Part shown: positions 20,816 through 29,697 of the stretch, piece after piece | How the letters are laid out: each line of letters begins with the position of its first letter | Position numbering within the stretch: position 1 is the stretch's first letter | Assembly: GCA_009924735.1 (NCBI GenBank) | Contig: RFQZ01000031.1 | Location: forward strand, 1 to 32,852 | Length of the DNA stretch: 32,852 bases | Origin: Flavobacteriia bacterium | GTDB taxonomy: Bacteria; Bacteroidota; Bacteroidia; Flavobacteriales_D; Crocinitomicaceae | Reading direction: 5' to 3' | Program-made: the position numbers and the translations under genes | Notes under the pieces: model-generated | The model's database searches: none | What the model saw: the letters and a program-made list of their open reading frames with translations, nothing else | Told to the model about the DNA's origin: nothing

Positions 20816-22942
20816 ATGAACTTAGGAATTAAAAAAACATTAGTTACAGGTGGAAAAACCATCAGTGTAGAAACAGGTAAATTAGCAAAACAAGCCGATG
20901 GCTCTGTAGAAGTCAGAATGGGTGAAACCGTTCTTTTAGCAACCGTAGTGGCTGCGCAAGTGGCTAAAGAAGGGGTAGATTTCCTTCCGTTAACGGTTGA
21001 TTACCGCGAGAAATATGCTGCCGCTGGACGTTTTCCAGGTGGATTTTTCAGAAGAGAAGCAAGACCATCAGAATCCGAAATTCTTGTAATGCGTTTGGTA
21101 GACCGAGCGCTTAGACCCCTTTTTCCAGATGATTACCATGCAGAGGTTCAATTGATGATCCAATTGCTTGCGTATGACGGAATCAACAATCCCGATGCAC
21201 TTTGTGGTTTCGCTGCGTCTGCAGCCATTGCCGTTTCAGACATTCCTTTCAATGGCCCAATGTCAGAAGTTAGGGTTGCACGTATCAATGGTGAGTTCAT
21301 AGTGAATCCTACCATGGAAGAAATGAAGCATTCAGACATGGATTGCATTGTTGCTGGTACCGCAAAAGATGTTAACATGGTAGAAGGTGAAATGAAAGAA
21401 GTTTCCGAAGATGATTTGGTTGCCGTTATTAAAATTGCACATGAAGCCATTAAAGAACAATGCCAGTTTCAACTAGAATTGGCAGCGGAAATTGCTACGG
21501 CATCCCCAAAAAGGGAATATTGTCACGAAGTTCACAACGATGAAGTGAAAGACAAAGTCTATGCGTTGGCAATGGAAAAATGTAAAGACGTTGCTCGCAT
21601 GGGATTGTCCAACAAAGCGAAAAGAACAGAATTGTTCGATGCCATTAAAACAGAAGTAAAAGCAGCTTTTACCGAGGAAGAAATGTTGGTTGCCGAGAAA
21701 TTCATCGGTGTATACTTCTCTCAAGTAAAGAAAAAAGCCGTTCGATGGGTAATGCTTAACGAACGAAAAAGATTAGATGGTAGAAATTTCGACGAAATTC
21801 GTCCAATTTGGAGCGAAGTGAATTATTTGCCAAACGTGCACGGTTCTGCCGTCTTCACAAGAGGAGAAACACAATCGTTAACAACGCTTACCTTGGGTGG
21901 TAAAATGGATGAGCAAATGATCGATGGCGCAACCTTCCAAGGAACAGAGAAATTTATGTTGCATTATAACTTCCCTCCTTTCTCAACGGGTGAAGCAAAA
22001 CCACTTAGAGGAACTTCTCGACGCGAGATTGGTCACGGGAATTTAGCGCTTCGTGCCCTAAAACCTGTACTTCCTGCAGACAATGCCTATACCATTCGTT
22101 TGGTTTCTGATGTCCTTGAGTCCAACGGTTCTTCTTCAATGGCGACCGTTTGTGCAGGTACCTTGGCACTTATGGATGGCGGTGTTAAAATCACTGCGCC
22201 TGTTTCTGGAATCGCAATGGGATTGGTGGCTGATGAAGGTAAATTCGCCGTGCTTTCAGACATCTTAGGAGACGAAGACCACTTGGGAGACATGGATTTC
22301 AAAATTACAGGAACCGCAAAAGGAATTACTGCATGTCAAATGGACATCAAAGTAGACGGATTGGAATATGAAGTACTTATCCAAGCATTGAACCAAGCGA
22401 AACAAGGGCGTTTACACATTCTTGACAAAATCATTGAAACCATTGCTGAGCCAAGGGAAACATTGAAAGCATCTGCCCCAAGAATTGAAGCAGTCATCGT
22501 TCCGAACGAAATGATTGGTGCCATCATCGGACCTGGAGGAAAAATCATCCAAGGTTTACAAAAAGAAACACAAACAACCATCACCATTGAAGAACTTGCA
22601 AATGGAGAGGGATCGGTTCAAATTCTTTCCAACAATGGTCCAAACATGGAAGAAGCATTAAGAAGAATTCGCATGATTGCTTTCCCACCCCTTGTTGAAG
22701 ATGGCGCTACCTATGAAGGAAAAGTGAAATCGGTAAAAGAATTTGGTTGTTTCGTTGAGATCATTCCTGGTACAGATGGACTTATCCATATCTCTGAATT
22801 CTCTTGGGAAAAAGTAGGTAAAATGGAAGATGTTTGTAAAGAAGGTGAAGTGCTTTCTTTCAAAGTGGTTGGAAAGGATCCTAAAACGAGAAAATGGAAA
22901 CTTTCACGTAAGGTATTGCTTCCCAAGCCAGAAATGAATTAA
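20816..22942 (+). CDS. pnp: Polyribonucleotide nucleotidyltransferase (PNPase)
   Basis: The 708-residue protein is full length. It has two RNase PH domains (about 10-220 and 320-540). The first contains [20 protein letters not shown]. The second contains the active-site stretch [20 protein letters not shown] domain with the IIGPGGKII loop and a C-terminal S1 domain follow ([19 protein letters not shown] to ISEFSW). PNPase degrades RNA phosphorolytically from the 3' end and works with the degradosome. It follows rpsO as in many genomes, with a long leader carrying hairpins. Confidence 0.98.
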   Translation: MNLGIKKTLVTGGKTISVETGKLAKQADGSVEVRMGETVLLATVVAAQVAKEGVDFLPLTVDYREKYAAAGRFPGGFFRREARPSESEILVMRLVDRALRPLFPDDYHAEVQLMIQLLAYDGINNPDALCGFAASAAIAVSDIPFNGPMSEVRVARINGEFIVNPTMEEMKHSDMDCIVAGTAKDVNMVEGEMKEVSEDDLVAVIKIAHEAIKEQCQFQLELAAEIATASPKREYCHEVHNDEVKDKVYALAMEKCKDVARMGLSNKAKRTELFDAIKTEVKAAFTEEEMLVAEKFIGVYFSQVKKKAVRWVMLNERKRLDGRNFDEIRPIWSEVNYLPNVHGSAVFTRGETQSLTTLTLGGKMDEQMIDGATFQGTEKFMLHYNFPPFSTGEAKPLRGTSRREIGHGNLALRALKPVLPADNAYTIRLVSDVLESNGSSSMATVCAGTLALMDGGVKITAPVSGIAMGLVADEGKFAVLSDILGDEDHLGDMDFKITGTAKGITACQMDIKVDGLEYEVLIQALNQAKQGRLHILDKIIETIAEPRETLKASAPRIEAVIVPNEMIGAIIGPGGKIIQGLQKETQTTITIEELANGEGSVQILSNNGPNMEEALRRIRMIAFPPLVEDGATYEGKVKSVKEFGCFVEIIPGTDGLIHISEFSWEKVGKMEDVCKEGEVLSFKVVGKDPKTRKWKLSRKVLLPKPEMN

Positions 22943-22947
22943 TCTGA

Positions 22948-22976
22948 AACCAAGCATGCGCTTAGGTTAATTTTTT
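22948..22976 (+). terminator. Intrinsic terminator after pnp
   Basis: AACCAAGC and GCTTAGGTT pair around an ATGC loop with one bulged A, followed after AA by six T residues. It begins 5 bp after the stop codon. Confidence 0.75.
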
Positions 22977-23026
22977 CTTCACAATTTTGTAACTTCTAAA
23001 GATTATTTTTACATAAATTTTAAAAA

Positions 23027-24697
23027 ATGAAAAGAATTCTACTTATCTCAACGTTGCTAAGTGCCGTTGTGTCTTTCGGACAAGCTTTTGAAGCAGTAAA
23101 CTTTACGGGTTTTGCAAATGCAAATGGTTGGACTACGCATTCTGGAACCGCTGGACAAATCCAAGCATTGACAACACCGTCTACTTCAGGAAACAGTTTA
23201 GGATTTCCTTTATTAGAAAACTCTGTTGGTAACCGTTTTGGTTTAGTGAGTGGGAATACGGAAGACGTAAACAAACCAGTGGTGGGGATTACCGGTGTAG
23301 GTTATTTTTCTTACCTTCTGAATGTAACAAATACCACAGGTTTAACCGCTACGGCGGCCATCGGTGACTATCACATTGGTTTTGGAGGTGCAGCAGGTGC
23401 TACCGTTACAAGCCTAGCTTCACGAGTTTATATCAAAGCAGGGTCTGCAGCCAATACCTTTAAAATTGCAATTTGTAACCAAAGTGGTGGTGCGATTACA
23501 CCAACCTTTGAAGCAGGTGAACACCCATGTGGTACACCGGTTTTTATTGTGGTAAAATTAGATGCTACAACCATGCCTAACATTACGGCTTCTTTGTGGG
23601 TAAATCCGATTCCAGGAACCCTAGAGCCAGTGGCTAACTTAACACATAACTTAGGAACCAATGGTTTAGCAAACTTTGCATCCATTTGGCTGCGTCAAGG
23701 TACCAACACTGGAAACCTAGAAATCGACGAAATCAGGGCAGGTGCTACTTGGTACCAGGTTACACCATGCAACACGCCAACCATGTATTATGCAGACGTT
23801 GACGGTGATACCTACGGAAACCCCAACGCGCCTGTAAATTCTTGTTTGCCATTACCGGGATTGGTACTTAACAATTTGGATTGTAATGATAACAACGCTG
23901 CAGTGAATCCAAACTTGGTTTGGTATCAAGATGTTGACATGGATGGTTTTGGAAATGTCAGCGTAACCCAAACAGGTTGTACCGCTCCAGCTGGCTATGT
24001 TGCAAACAGTACCGATTGTGATGACAATGATTCAACAGCAAATGCTTTTACCACTTATTATCAGGATGCTGATATGGACGGTTTTGGTAACGTGGGTGCA
24101 CCTTTGTCAAACTGTGGTCTACCTGCAGGTTATGTTACAGACAGTACGGATTGTGATGATTCTGACAGTACTTCTTACCCAGGGGCCATCGAAGTTTGTG
24201 ACGGTGTTGATAACAATTGCGATAACAGCATCGATGAAGGTTTAAACCAAACATTGTACTATGAAGATGCCGATTTAGATGGTTTTGGTTCAACTGCTTC
24301 CATCCTTACCTGTGAAGTGTTAGGCGCTGGTTTTTCATTGGACAGTACGGATTGTGACGATTCAGATTCTACAATTCACCCGGGAGCTAACGAAATCCTT
24401 AACAATGCAATCGATGAAAATTGTGACGGTGTAGACAATTACGCTGGATTGAATGAAGCGCAATTTGTATCGTTTAATTTGGTACCGAATCCTGCACACA
24501 ATTCTTTCCAGATTTCAACACAGTTGACTACAGCGTTTGTACTTGAAGTAATGGATCTGAAAGGAACCCTCTTATTTACATCAAACAATGTTGCAAATGG
24601 CACCTTGATTTCTACCTCAAATTGGGCAACTGGAAATTACATCGTGAAAGCTTCAACCCTTTCAGGAAGTCAATTTGCTCGCCTGGTGGTTGAATAA
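23027..24697 (+). CDS. T9SS-sorted surface protein with MopE-like metal-binding repeats
   Basis: The 556-residue protein has a signal peptide (about 1-19, ending SFGQ), an N-terminal beta-rich domain (about 20-245) like those of secreted Bacteroidota proteins, and then four repeats of about 45-55 residues (about 247-471). The repeats read 'YY-x-D-x-D-x-D-G-F-G ... C-x-x-P-x-G-Y-V-x-x-S-T-D-C-D-D' and end in PGAIEVCDGVDNNCDNSIDEG, the putative metal-binding motif of MopE/SpdE-type proteins. The aspartate-rich loops also resemble calcium-binding loops, so copper and calcium are both possible. The last 70 residues are a T9SS type A sorting domain (VPNPAHNSF ... GNYIVKAS). The ligand is unknown. 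Confidence 0.88.
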   Translation: MKRILLISTLLSAVVSFGQAFEAVNFTGFANANGWTTHSGTAGQIQALTTPSTSGNSLGFPLLENSVGNRFGLVSGNTEDVNKPVVGITGVGYFSYLLNVTNTTGLTATAAIGDYHIGFGGAAGATVTSLASRVYIKAGSAANTFKIAICNQSGGAITPTFEAGEHPCGTPVFIVVKLDATTMPNITASLWVNPIPGTLEPVANLTHNLGTNGLANFASIWLRQGTNTGNLEIDEIRAGATWYQVTPCNTPTMYYADVDGDTYGNPNAPVNSCLPLPGLVLNNLDCNDNNAAVNPNLVWYQDVDMDGFGNVSVTQTGCTAPAGYVANSTDCDDNDSTANAFTTYYQDADMDGFGNVGAPLSNCGLPAGYVTDSTDCDDSDSTSYPGAIEVCDGVDNNCDNSIDEGLNQTLYYEDADLDGFGSTASILTCEVLGAGFSLDSTDCDDSDSTIHPGANEILNNAIDENCDGVDNYAGLNEAQFVSFNLVPNPAHNSFQISTQLTTAFVLEVMDLKGTLLFTSNNVANGTLISTSNWATGNYIVKASTLSGSQFARLVVE

Positions 24698-24716
24698 TCG
24701 TTCCTTAAATATTTTG

Positions 24717-24742
24717 AAAAGCCGTCTAGTACGGCTTTTTTT
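24717..24742 (+). terminator. Intrinsic terminator after the metal-binding repeat gene
   Basis: AAAAGCCGT pairs with ACGGCTTTT around CTAGT, and the T tract extends to seven residues. It lies 20 bp after the stop codon. Confidence 0.88.
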
Positions 24743-24797
24743 ATTTTTGCTCTTTTCCTTTACACCGTTTTATTATCGTTAATTTTATGTTTACAAT

Positions 24798-27700
24798 TTG
24801 AAAACAACCAAAGTGAAACAAAAATTATTTTACGCCTCCCTGCTGTTATTTTTTCTAAGCATTCACAGCATCTCCTTTTCTCAATATTGGCAACAAGAAG
24901 TAGATTACACCCTTCACGTTACCCTGAATGATAAATCCAATCGTTTGTATGGCGATGTTTCTTTTGTCTACACCAACCATTCACCGGATGACCTCAAGGA
25001 AATGTACATCCATGTTTGGCCAAATGCCTATAAAAACGGTTCGTCTGCACTTGCGAAACAACTCGCCCATGAAGGAAAAAAAGACCTTTTATCAAAGGAT
25101 ACAACCGATTTGGGATGGATGGAAAACCTAGATTTCAAAATCAATGGGAATAAGGCCAAGTGGAACTTTGACCCTAAAAACCCAGACATTGTTATCCTAA
25201 CTTTTGAAACACCTTTAAAATCGGGGAGTGCCCTGACCGTTTCCACCCCCTTCGCCGTGAAAATACCATCGGGAGAAATTTCGAGAATGGGACACATCAA
25301 GCAATCGTATCAAATTACCCAATGGTATCCCAAACCTGCTGTTTATGATGCAAAAGGTTGGCATCCGATTCCCTACCTAAACCAAGGAGAATTTTACAGT
25401 GAATTTGGCTCATTTGATGTTTCGATAACCCTTCCAAAAAACTACATTGTCGGAGCCACCGGTGTACTTCAAAATCAGGAAGAAATTCGTTACCTAGATT
25501 CCATTGCCACAGCAACCGCTGCCAATATTACCGAATTGATCGCTTTGCCCGCAGGGGAAATCAGGGATTCTTTTCCAGTTTCTTCTACGGAAAGTAAAAC
25601 CTTGCGCTACATCCAAAACAATGTGCATGACTTTGCGTGGTTTGCCGACAAACGCTTTAAAGTACTCAAAGGGGAAGTGAGCCTTCCGATTTCAAAAAGA
25701 AAAGTCACTTCCTGGGCCCTTTTTACCCCTGCAAATGCACTTCAATGGCAGCATGCGATTGAGTACATCAATGACGGAACCTTTTATTATTCAAAATGGA
25801 ATGGAGATTATCCCTATGATGCGGTAACGGCTGTGGATGGTACCATCAGCGCAGGTGGAGGAATGGAATATCCAATGGTTACGGTGATTGGTAATTCGAG
25901 TACAAAAGAAGAATTGGAAGTGGTCATCGTACATGAAGTAGGTCACAATTGGTTTTATGGCATCCTTGGGTCCAATGAACGCGAGCACGGATGGATGGAT
26001 GAAGGGATGAACACCGCCAATGAAATGCGCTACGTTCTTACAAAATATCCAGACAATACAAGAATGTCAGACATGTTTGCAGGCGGTCGCTTGCACATGA
26101 ACAACCTCGATCACCACGATTTGGGCGACATCATGTACCGTTTTATGGCCGTTACTGGAATGGATCAGCCCATTGAAACCCCTTCGCCCTTGTTTAGCTC
26201 TGCCAATTATGGCGGAATTATGTACCAAAAAACAGGACTGGTTTTTCAATACCTGCGCGGTTATTTGGGCGACAACTTGTATGACCAATGCATGCAAAAG
26301 TATTACGAGACCTATAAATTTAAGCATCCTTACCCGGAAGACATGCAACGGATTGTCGAAGGCGTTTCCGGTAAAAAGTTGGATTGGTTGTTCAAAGATT
26401 TGATTCAAACCACCGAAGTGTTGGATTATAAAATTTCCAAGGCAAAGCTTTTAGAAGCTTCCAATACCTACAACGTTAGGGTTAAAAACAAGGGGAACAT
26501 TCGCGGGCCTATCGGGGTTTCAGCGCTGGACAAGGATGGGGTTTCGTTGGAGACACAATGGACCCCTGCCAACGAAAGAAAGTCCACCCTCACTTTTTCA
26601 AATGATTCAAAACTTAAGGAATTTGCAATAGATCCGACCCGCATCATACCTGAGATTAACCGCGACAACAATCGAATTGACATCACGAAACGCATGTTTA
26701 GAAAAGCAGAACCCCTTAGCTTCGAATTTGGGATAGGGGACCATGAAGCGGATAAAAACAATGTCTTTTGGATGCCAATCATGGCTTTTAACCACTCTGA
26801 CCGAGCCCTATTAGGCGTTGCCTTTCACAATTTTGGGATTCCTTTTAAAAGCTTTCAATATTTCTTTGCACCCATGTATTCCTTTGGAAGAAACAACCTT
26901 GGAGGCATTCTGGAAATGAGTAAAACCTGTTTCCCAAAACACGGACCCAGGTTTGTAAAAGTGGGACTAAGTGTGAAATCTTTTGGATTGTCAGAGGATC
27001 CTAAAAACAGTACCCAGACTTTTTTCGCAGCTGCAACCCCTTACGTGAATCTGAATTTGGTACCGAAATGCACCCCGCGTGGATTCAGTCACGATTTAAT
27101 GTTGAAATTACTTGCGCGAATGGACGAATATGGGTTTGACAGAACCCAAGAATACGGGGCCAAACTTACCCATACGATCGGTGTAACACGCACCCATTTC
27201 GGGTATCAAGGACAGGTGCAACTCGAGGGTGTGCATGGAAGTTCGCAACAAGTGTTTATGCGTTCTTATGTCAGCCGTGTGTCTGCAACCCAACAATTCA
27301 GTGTGAATTACCTTAGGAAGAATATGGAAAGATCGGTGAAGCTTAGGTTGTATGGAGCCTACAACCTTCTGTATAATCCTGCCTCTACCGGGTACAATCC
27401 CTATGGCAGGTATGACATTTCCATGTTTGGAAGCGCAGGGTATCAAGATGTTTTCGCTGAAAATTATTACTTCAACAGATCCTCAATTACAGGTTACCAA
27501 TACAATGACGACATGGGAGGATTTCGTACCGCAAGTGACTACCTTAAAATGTCAGGCTATTGGGCTGCCTCAACAAACCTTACCGTTCAATTGCCTGTGA
27601 AGCCTAACATTTTTGTCGCCTTTGCTGATTTTGGAGTGTACGACAATGGAATTGGGGTTGCAACCTTGTACAATGCAGGTCTTGGGATAAACATTTCCGA

Positions 27701-27842
27701 TGTCTTCGGCTTGTACTTTCCGTTGGTGCAAAGCAATTCCATGGGTGACCTCTATTCCAATTACGTTCGGTCAGTTCGGTTGACCTTGAAACTTAATCCG
27801 TTTAATTTTCCAATCAAAGTAGCTAACCTTTTAAATCGTTAA
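24798..27842 (+). CDS. Secreted M1 family zinc metallopeptidase
   Basis: The 1014-residue protein has a signal peptide (ending SISFSQ, about residue 29) and a peptidase M1 core: SAGGGMEYP (the GxMEN-like exopeptidase motif, with YP in place of N) and HEVGHNWFYGILGSNEREHGWMDEG, giving zinc ligands H379, H383 and E402 with catalytic E380. About 500 residues follow, ending in repeated beta-strands (YFFAPMYSFGRNNLGGI, LRLYGAYNLLYNP, LGINISDVFGLYFPL, ending VANLLNR) that look like a beta-barrel or outer-membrane domain, typical of long Bacteroidota M1 proteins. The start is uncertain: I use TTG at 24798 (GTG at 24813 is the alternative), because no in-frame ATG lies nearby. The sppA gene follows after 2 bp. 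Confidence 0.87.
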   Translation: MKTTKVKQKLFYASLLLFFLSIHSISFSQYWQQEVDYTLHVTLNDKSNRLYGDVSFVYTNHSPDDLKEMYIHVWPNAYKNGSSALAKQLAHEGKKDLLSKDTTDLGWMENLDFKINGNKAKWNFDPKNPDIVILTFETPLKSGSALTVSTPFAVKIPSGEISRMGHIKQSYQITQWYPKPAVYDAKGWHPIPYLNQGEFYSEFGSFDVSITLPKNYIVGATGVLQNQEEIRYLDSIATATAANITELIALPAGEIRDSFPVSSTESKTLRYIQNNVHDFAWFADKRFKVLKGEVSLPISKRKVTSWALFTPANALQWQHAIEYINDGTFYYSKWNGDYPYDAVTAVDGTISAGGGMEYPMVTVIGNSSTKEELEVVIVHEVGHNWFYGILGSNEREHGWMDEGMNTANEMRYVLTKYPDNTRMSDMFAGGRLHMNNLDHHDLGDIMYRFMAVTGMDQPIETPSPLFSSANYGGIMYQKTGLVFQYLRGYLGDNLYDQCMQKYYETYKFKHPYPEDMQRIVEGVSGKKLDWLFKDLIQTTEVLDYKISKAKLLEASNTYNVRVKNKGNIRGPIGVSALDKDGVSLETQWTPANERKSTLTFSNDSKLKEFAIDPTRIIPEINRDNNRIDITKRMFRKAEPLSFEFGIGDHEADKNNVFWMPIMAFNHSDRALLGVAFHNFGIPFKSFQYFFAPMYSFGRNNLGGILEMSKTCFPKHGPRFVKVGLSVKSFGLSEDPKNSTQTFFAAATPYVNLNLVPKCTPRGFSHDLMLKLLARMDEYGFDRTQEYGAKLTHTIGVTRTHFGYQGQVQLEGVHGSSQQVFMRSYVSRVSATQQFSVNYLRKNMERSVKLRLYGAYNLLYNPASTGYNPYGRYDISMFGSAGYQDVFAENYYFNRSSITGYQYNDDMGGFRTASDYLKMSGYWAASTNLTVQLPVKPNIFVAFADFGVYDNGIGVATLYNAGLGINISDVFGLYFPLVQSNSMGDLYSNYVRSVRLTLKLNPFNFPIKVANLLNR

Positions 27843-27844
27843 TC

Positions 27845-29653
27845 ATGTCTGAATCAAGAATTTCATTTGGTCGTATTTTCTGGCCAACCCTCGTCGCCCT
27901 TGGCGTTGCATTGTTTTTAGGAATGGTCGTTTTCTTCCTTGTTTTGGGAGGGGTCATTGGATCGTTTTCTAATTTTGGACCTGAGCCTTATGCCGTCGAA
28001 AAGGGTTCCATCCTTCACATGAAGCTCAAGGGTGAGATTCAAGAAAAAAGCAATGAAGAATTTAATCCCAGTACGTTTAGACTTAACAAATCATTAGGCT
28101 TACCCGATGTATTGCTTGCCATTAACAAAGCAAAGTCAGACAGTCACATTAAAGGGATTTACATCGACATTGACGACGTAAGTTGTGGGATTTCTACCGC
28201 AAGGAGCATTCGAAATGCCTTGCAGGATTTTCAGAAAAATTCAGGGAAGTTTGTCATTTCCTATTACCAAGGCGAAGCCATCAGCCAACGCGAATTTTAC
28301 ATTGGTTCAGTTGCCAAAGAATCCTATGCTTTCCCCACATCGAACTTTATGCTTACCGGATTGGGAGCTGAAGTGGTGTTCTTTAAAAAGTTATTGGATA
28401 AGTTGGATGTTGAAGTCCAAGTCATTCGTGGAGAAAACAACGATTTTAAAAGTGCTGTTGAGCCTTTCTTTCTTACCTCGTTAAGTGATTCTGCAAGGTT
28501 ACAAAACCAAGTAATGCTGTCTGGGATTTGGAAGGAATTGTCCAATGACATCGCCGCAAGTAGGAAGGTTAAGACCGCTGATTTAAACAACTGGATTGAC
28601 AACATGGAAATCCTTAACTGTGAATCCGCCCTTAAACACAGGTTGATCGACGGTTTGCTTTACCAAGATGAAATGATGGACAAACTTGCGGAAAAAGTGG
28701 GTGAAAAATCCCCTTCAGACATTCGCTTTGCGGATTTTAACAGCTATGCAAATACCGGTTTTTATGAAGACCAAATTTTGGTGAATTCTCAAGATCCATC
28801 GGTTGCAGTCATTATTGCCGAAGGCGAAGTGGCGAAAGGTGGAGATGGCGTGAATAGCGACAGAATCTGTAAGTATTTTCAAAAAGTTCGCAAGAACGAT
28901 GAAATCAAAGCGGTCGTATTTCGAATCAACAGTCCAGGGGGAAGTGCCTTGGCAAGTGAAGAGATTTGGCGCGAAGTTATGCTCACACAGAAAAAGAAAA
29001 AAGTAATCGTTTCAATGGGCGATGTGGCTGCATCAGGAGGATATTACATTGCCTCACCTGCGGATTACATCTTTGCTGAAGCTACCACCATAACAGGTTC
29101 AATCGGTGTATTTGGCATGATTCCTTACACAGGGAAAATGTTTGAAAACAAACTTGGATTAACCTTTGACCGCGTGCAAACGAATAAACATTCTGTACTC
29201 AGTACCAATAAGAAATTATCACCTGAAGAATTTGCAGGGATACAATCTGAAGTAAATGTAATCTATAAATTGTTTTTAACGAGGGTGTCTGAAGGTAGGA
29301 AATTAAGCGTTGAACGTGTCAATCAATTGGCAAGAGGTAGGGTTTGGACAGGAAGCGATGCAAAAAGAATCGGTTTGGTTGACCAACTCGGTGGCATGGA
29401 TGAAGCGATTGCGTACGCAAAGAAAGCAATCAATGACCAAGATTCTAAAGTAATCTACTATCCCTTGGTGAAGGAAGACAAATTCGCGACCATTTTAAAA
29501 ATGATTGAAGATGAAACAGAGGAGGAAGAAGTTAAGATAAAGCAAACAGAACTTCCCAATGAATTGCTTCGGTACTACGAAGAAATCAGAAAGATTGAAG
29601 GGAAAATGGGCATTCAAATGCGCGTTCCTTACGAGTTGATTGTTCAGTTTTAA
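27845..29653 (+). CDS. sppA: Signal peptide peptidase SppA, 67K type
   Basis: The 602-residue protein has an N-terminal membrane helix (about 11-38) and two tandem SppA domains, as in E. coli SppA (618 residues). The Ser-Lys dyad is visible: K202 in NDFKSAVEPFF (counterpart of K209) and S397 in GDVAASGGYYIAS (counterpart of S409). SppA is a membrane-bound, outward-facing protease that degrades cleaved signal peptides. The gene starts 2 bp after the M1 peptidase, so the two are probably co-transcribed. Confidence 0.96.
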   Translation: MSESRISFGRIFWPTLVALGVALFLGMVVFFLVLGGVIGSFSNFGPEPYAVEKGSILHMKLKGEIQEKSNEEFNPSTFRLNKSLGLPDVLLAINKAKSDSHIKGIYIDIDDVSCGISTARSIRNALQDFQKNSGKFVISYYQGEAISQREFYIGSVAKESYAFPTSNFMLTGLGAEVVFFKKLLDKLDVEVQVIRGENNDFKSAVEPFFLTSLSDSARLQNQVMLSGIWKELSNDIAASRKVKTADLNNWIDNMEILNCESALKHRLIDGLLYQDEMMDKLAEKVGEKSPSDIRFADFNSYANTGFYEDQILVNSQDPSVAVIIAEGEVAKGGDGVNSDRICKYFQKVRKNDEIKAVVFRINSPGGSALASEEIWREVMLTQKKKKVIVSMGDVAASGGYYIASPADYIFAEATTITGSIGVFGMIPYTGKMFENKLGLTFDRVQTNKHSVLSTNKKLSPEEFAGIQSEVNVIYKLFLTRVSEGRKLSVERVNQLARGRVWTGSDAKRIGLVDQLGGMDEAIAYAKKAINDQDSKVIYYPLVKEDKFATILKMIEDETEEEEVKIKQTELPNELLRYYEEIRKIEGKMGIQMRVPYELIVQF

Positions 29654-29669
29654 AACATTCACAAATAGA

Positions 29670-29691
29670 AAAGGGGGCGCAAGCCCCCTTT
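29670..29691. terminator. Bidirectional terminator between sppA and the repeat-protein gene
   Basis: The perfect 9-bp stem AAAGGGGGC/GCCCCCTTT with a GCAA tetraloop has T-rich sequence on both sides when read from either strand. It serves the convergent sppA (plus) and the large repeat protein (minus), whose stops are 29653 and 29698. Confidence 0.9.
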
Positions 29692-29697
29692 CTTGAT

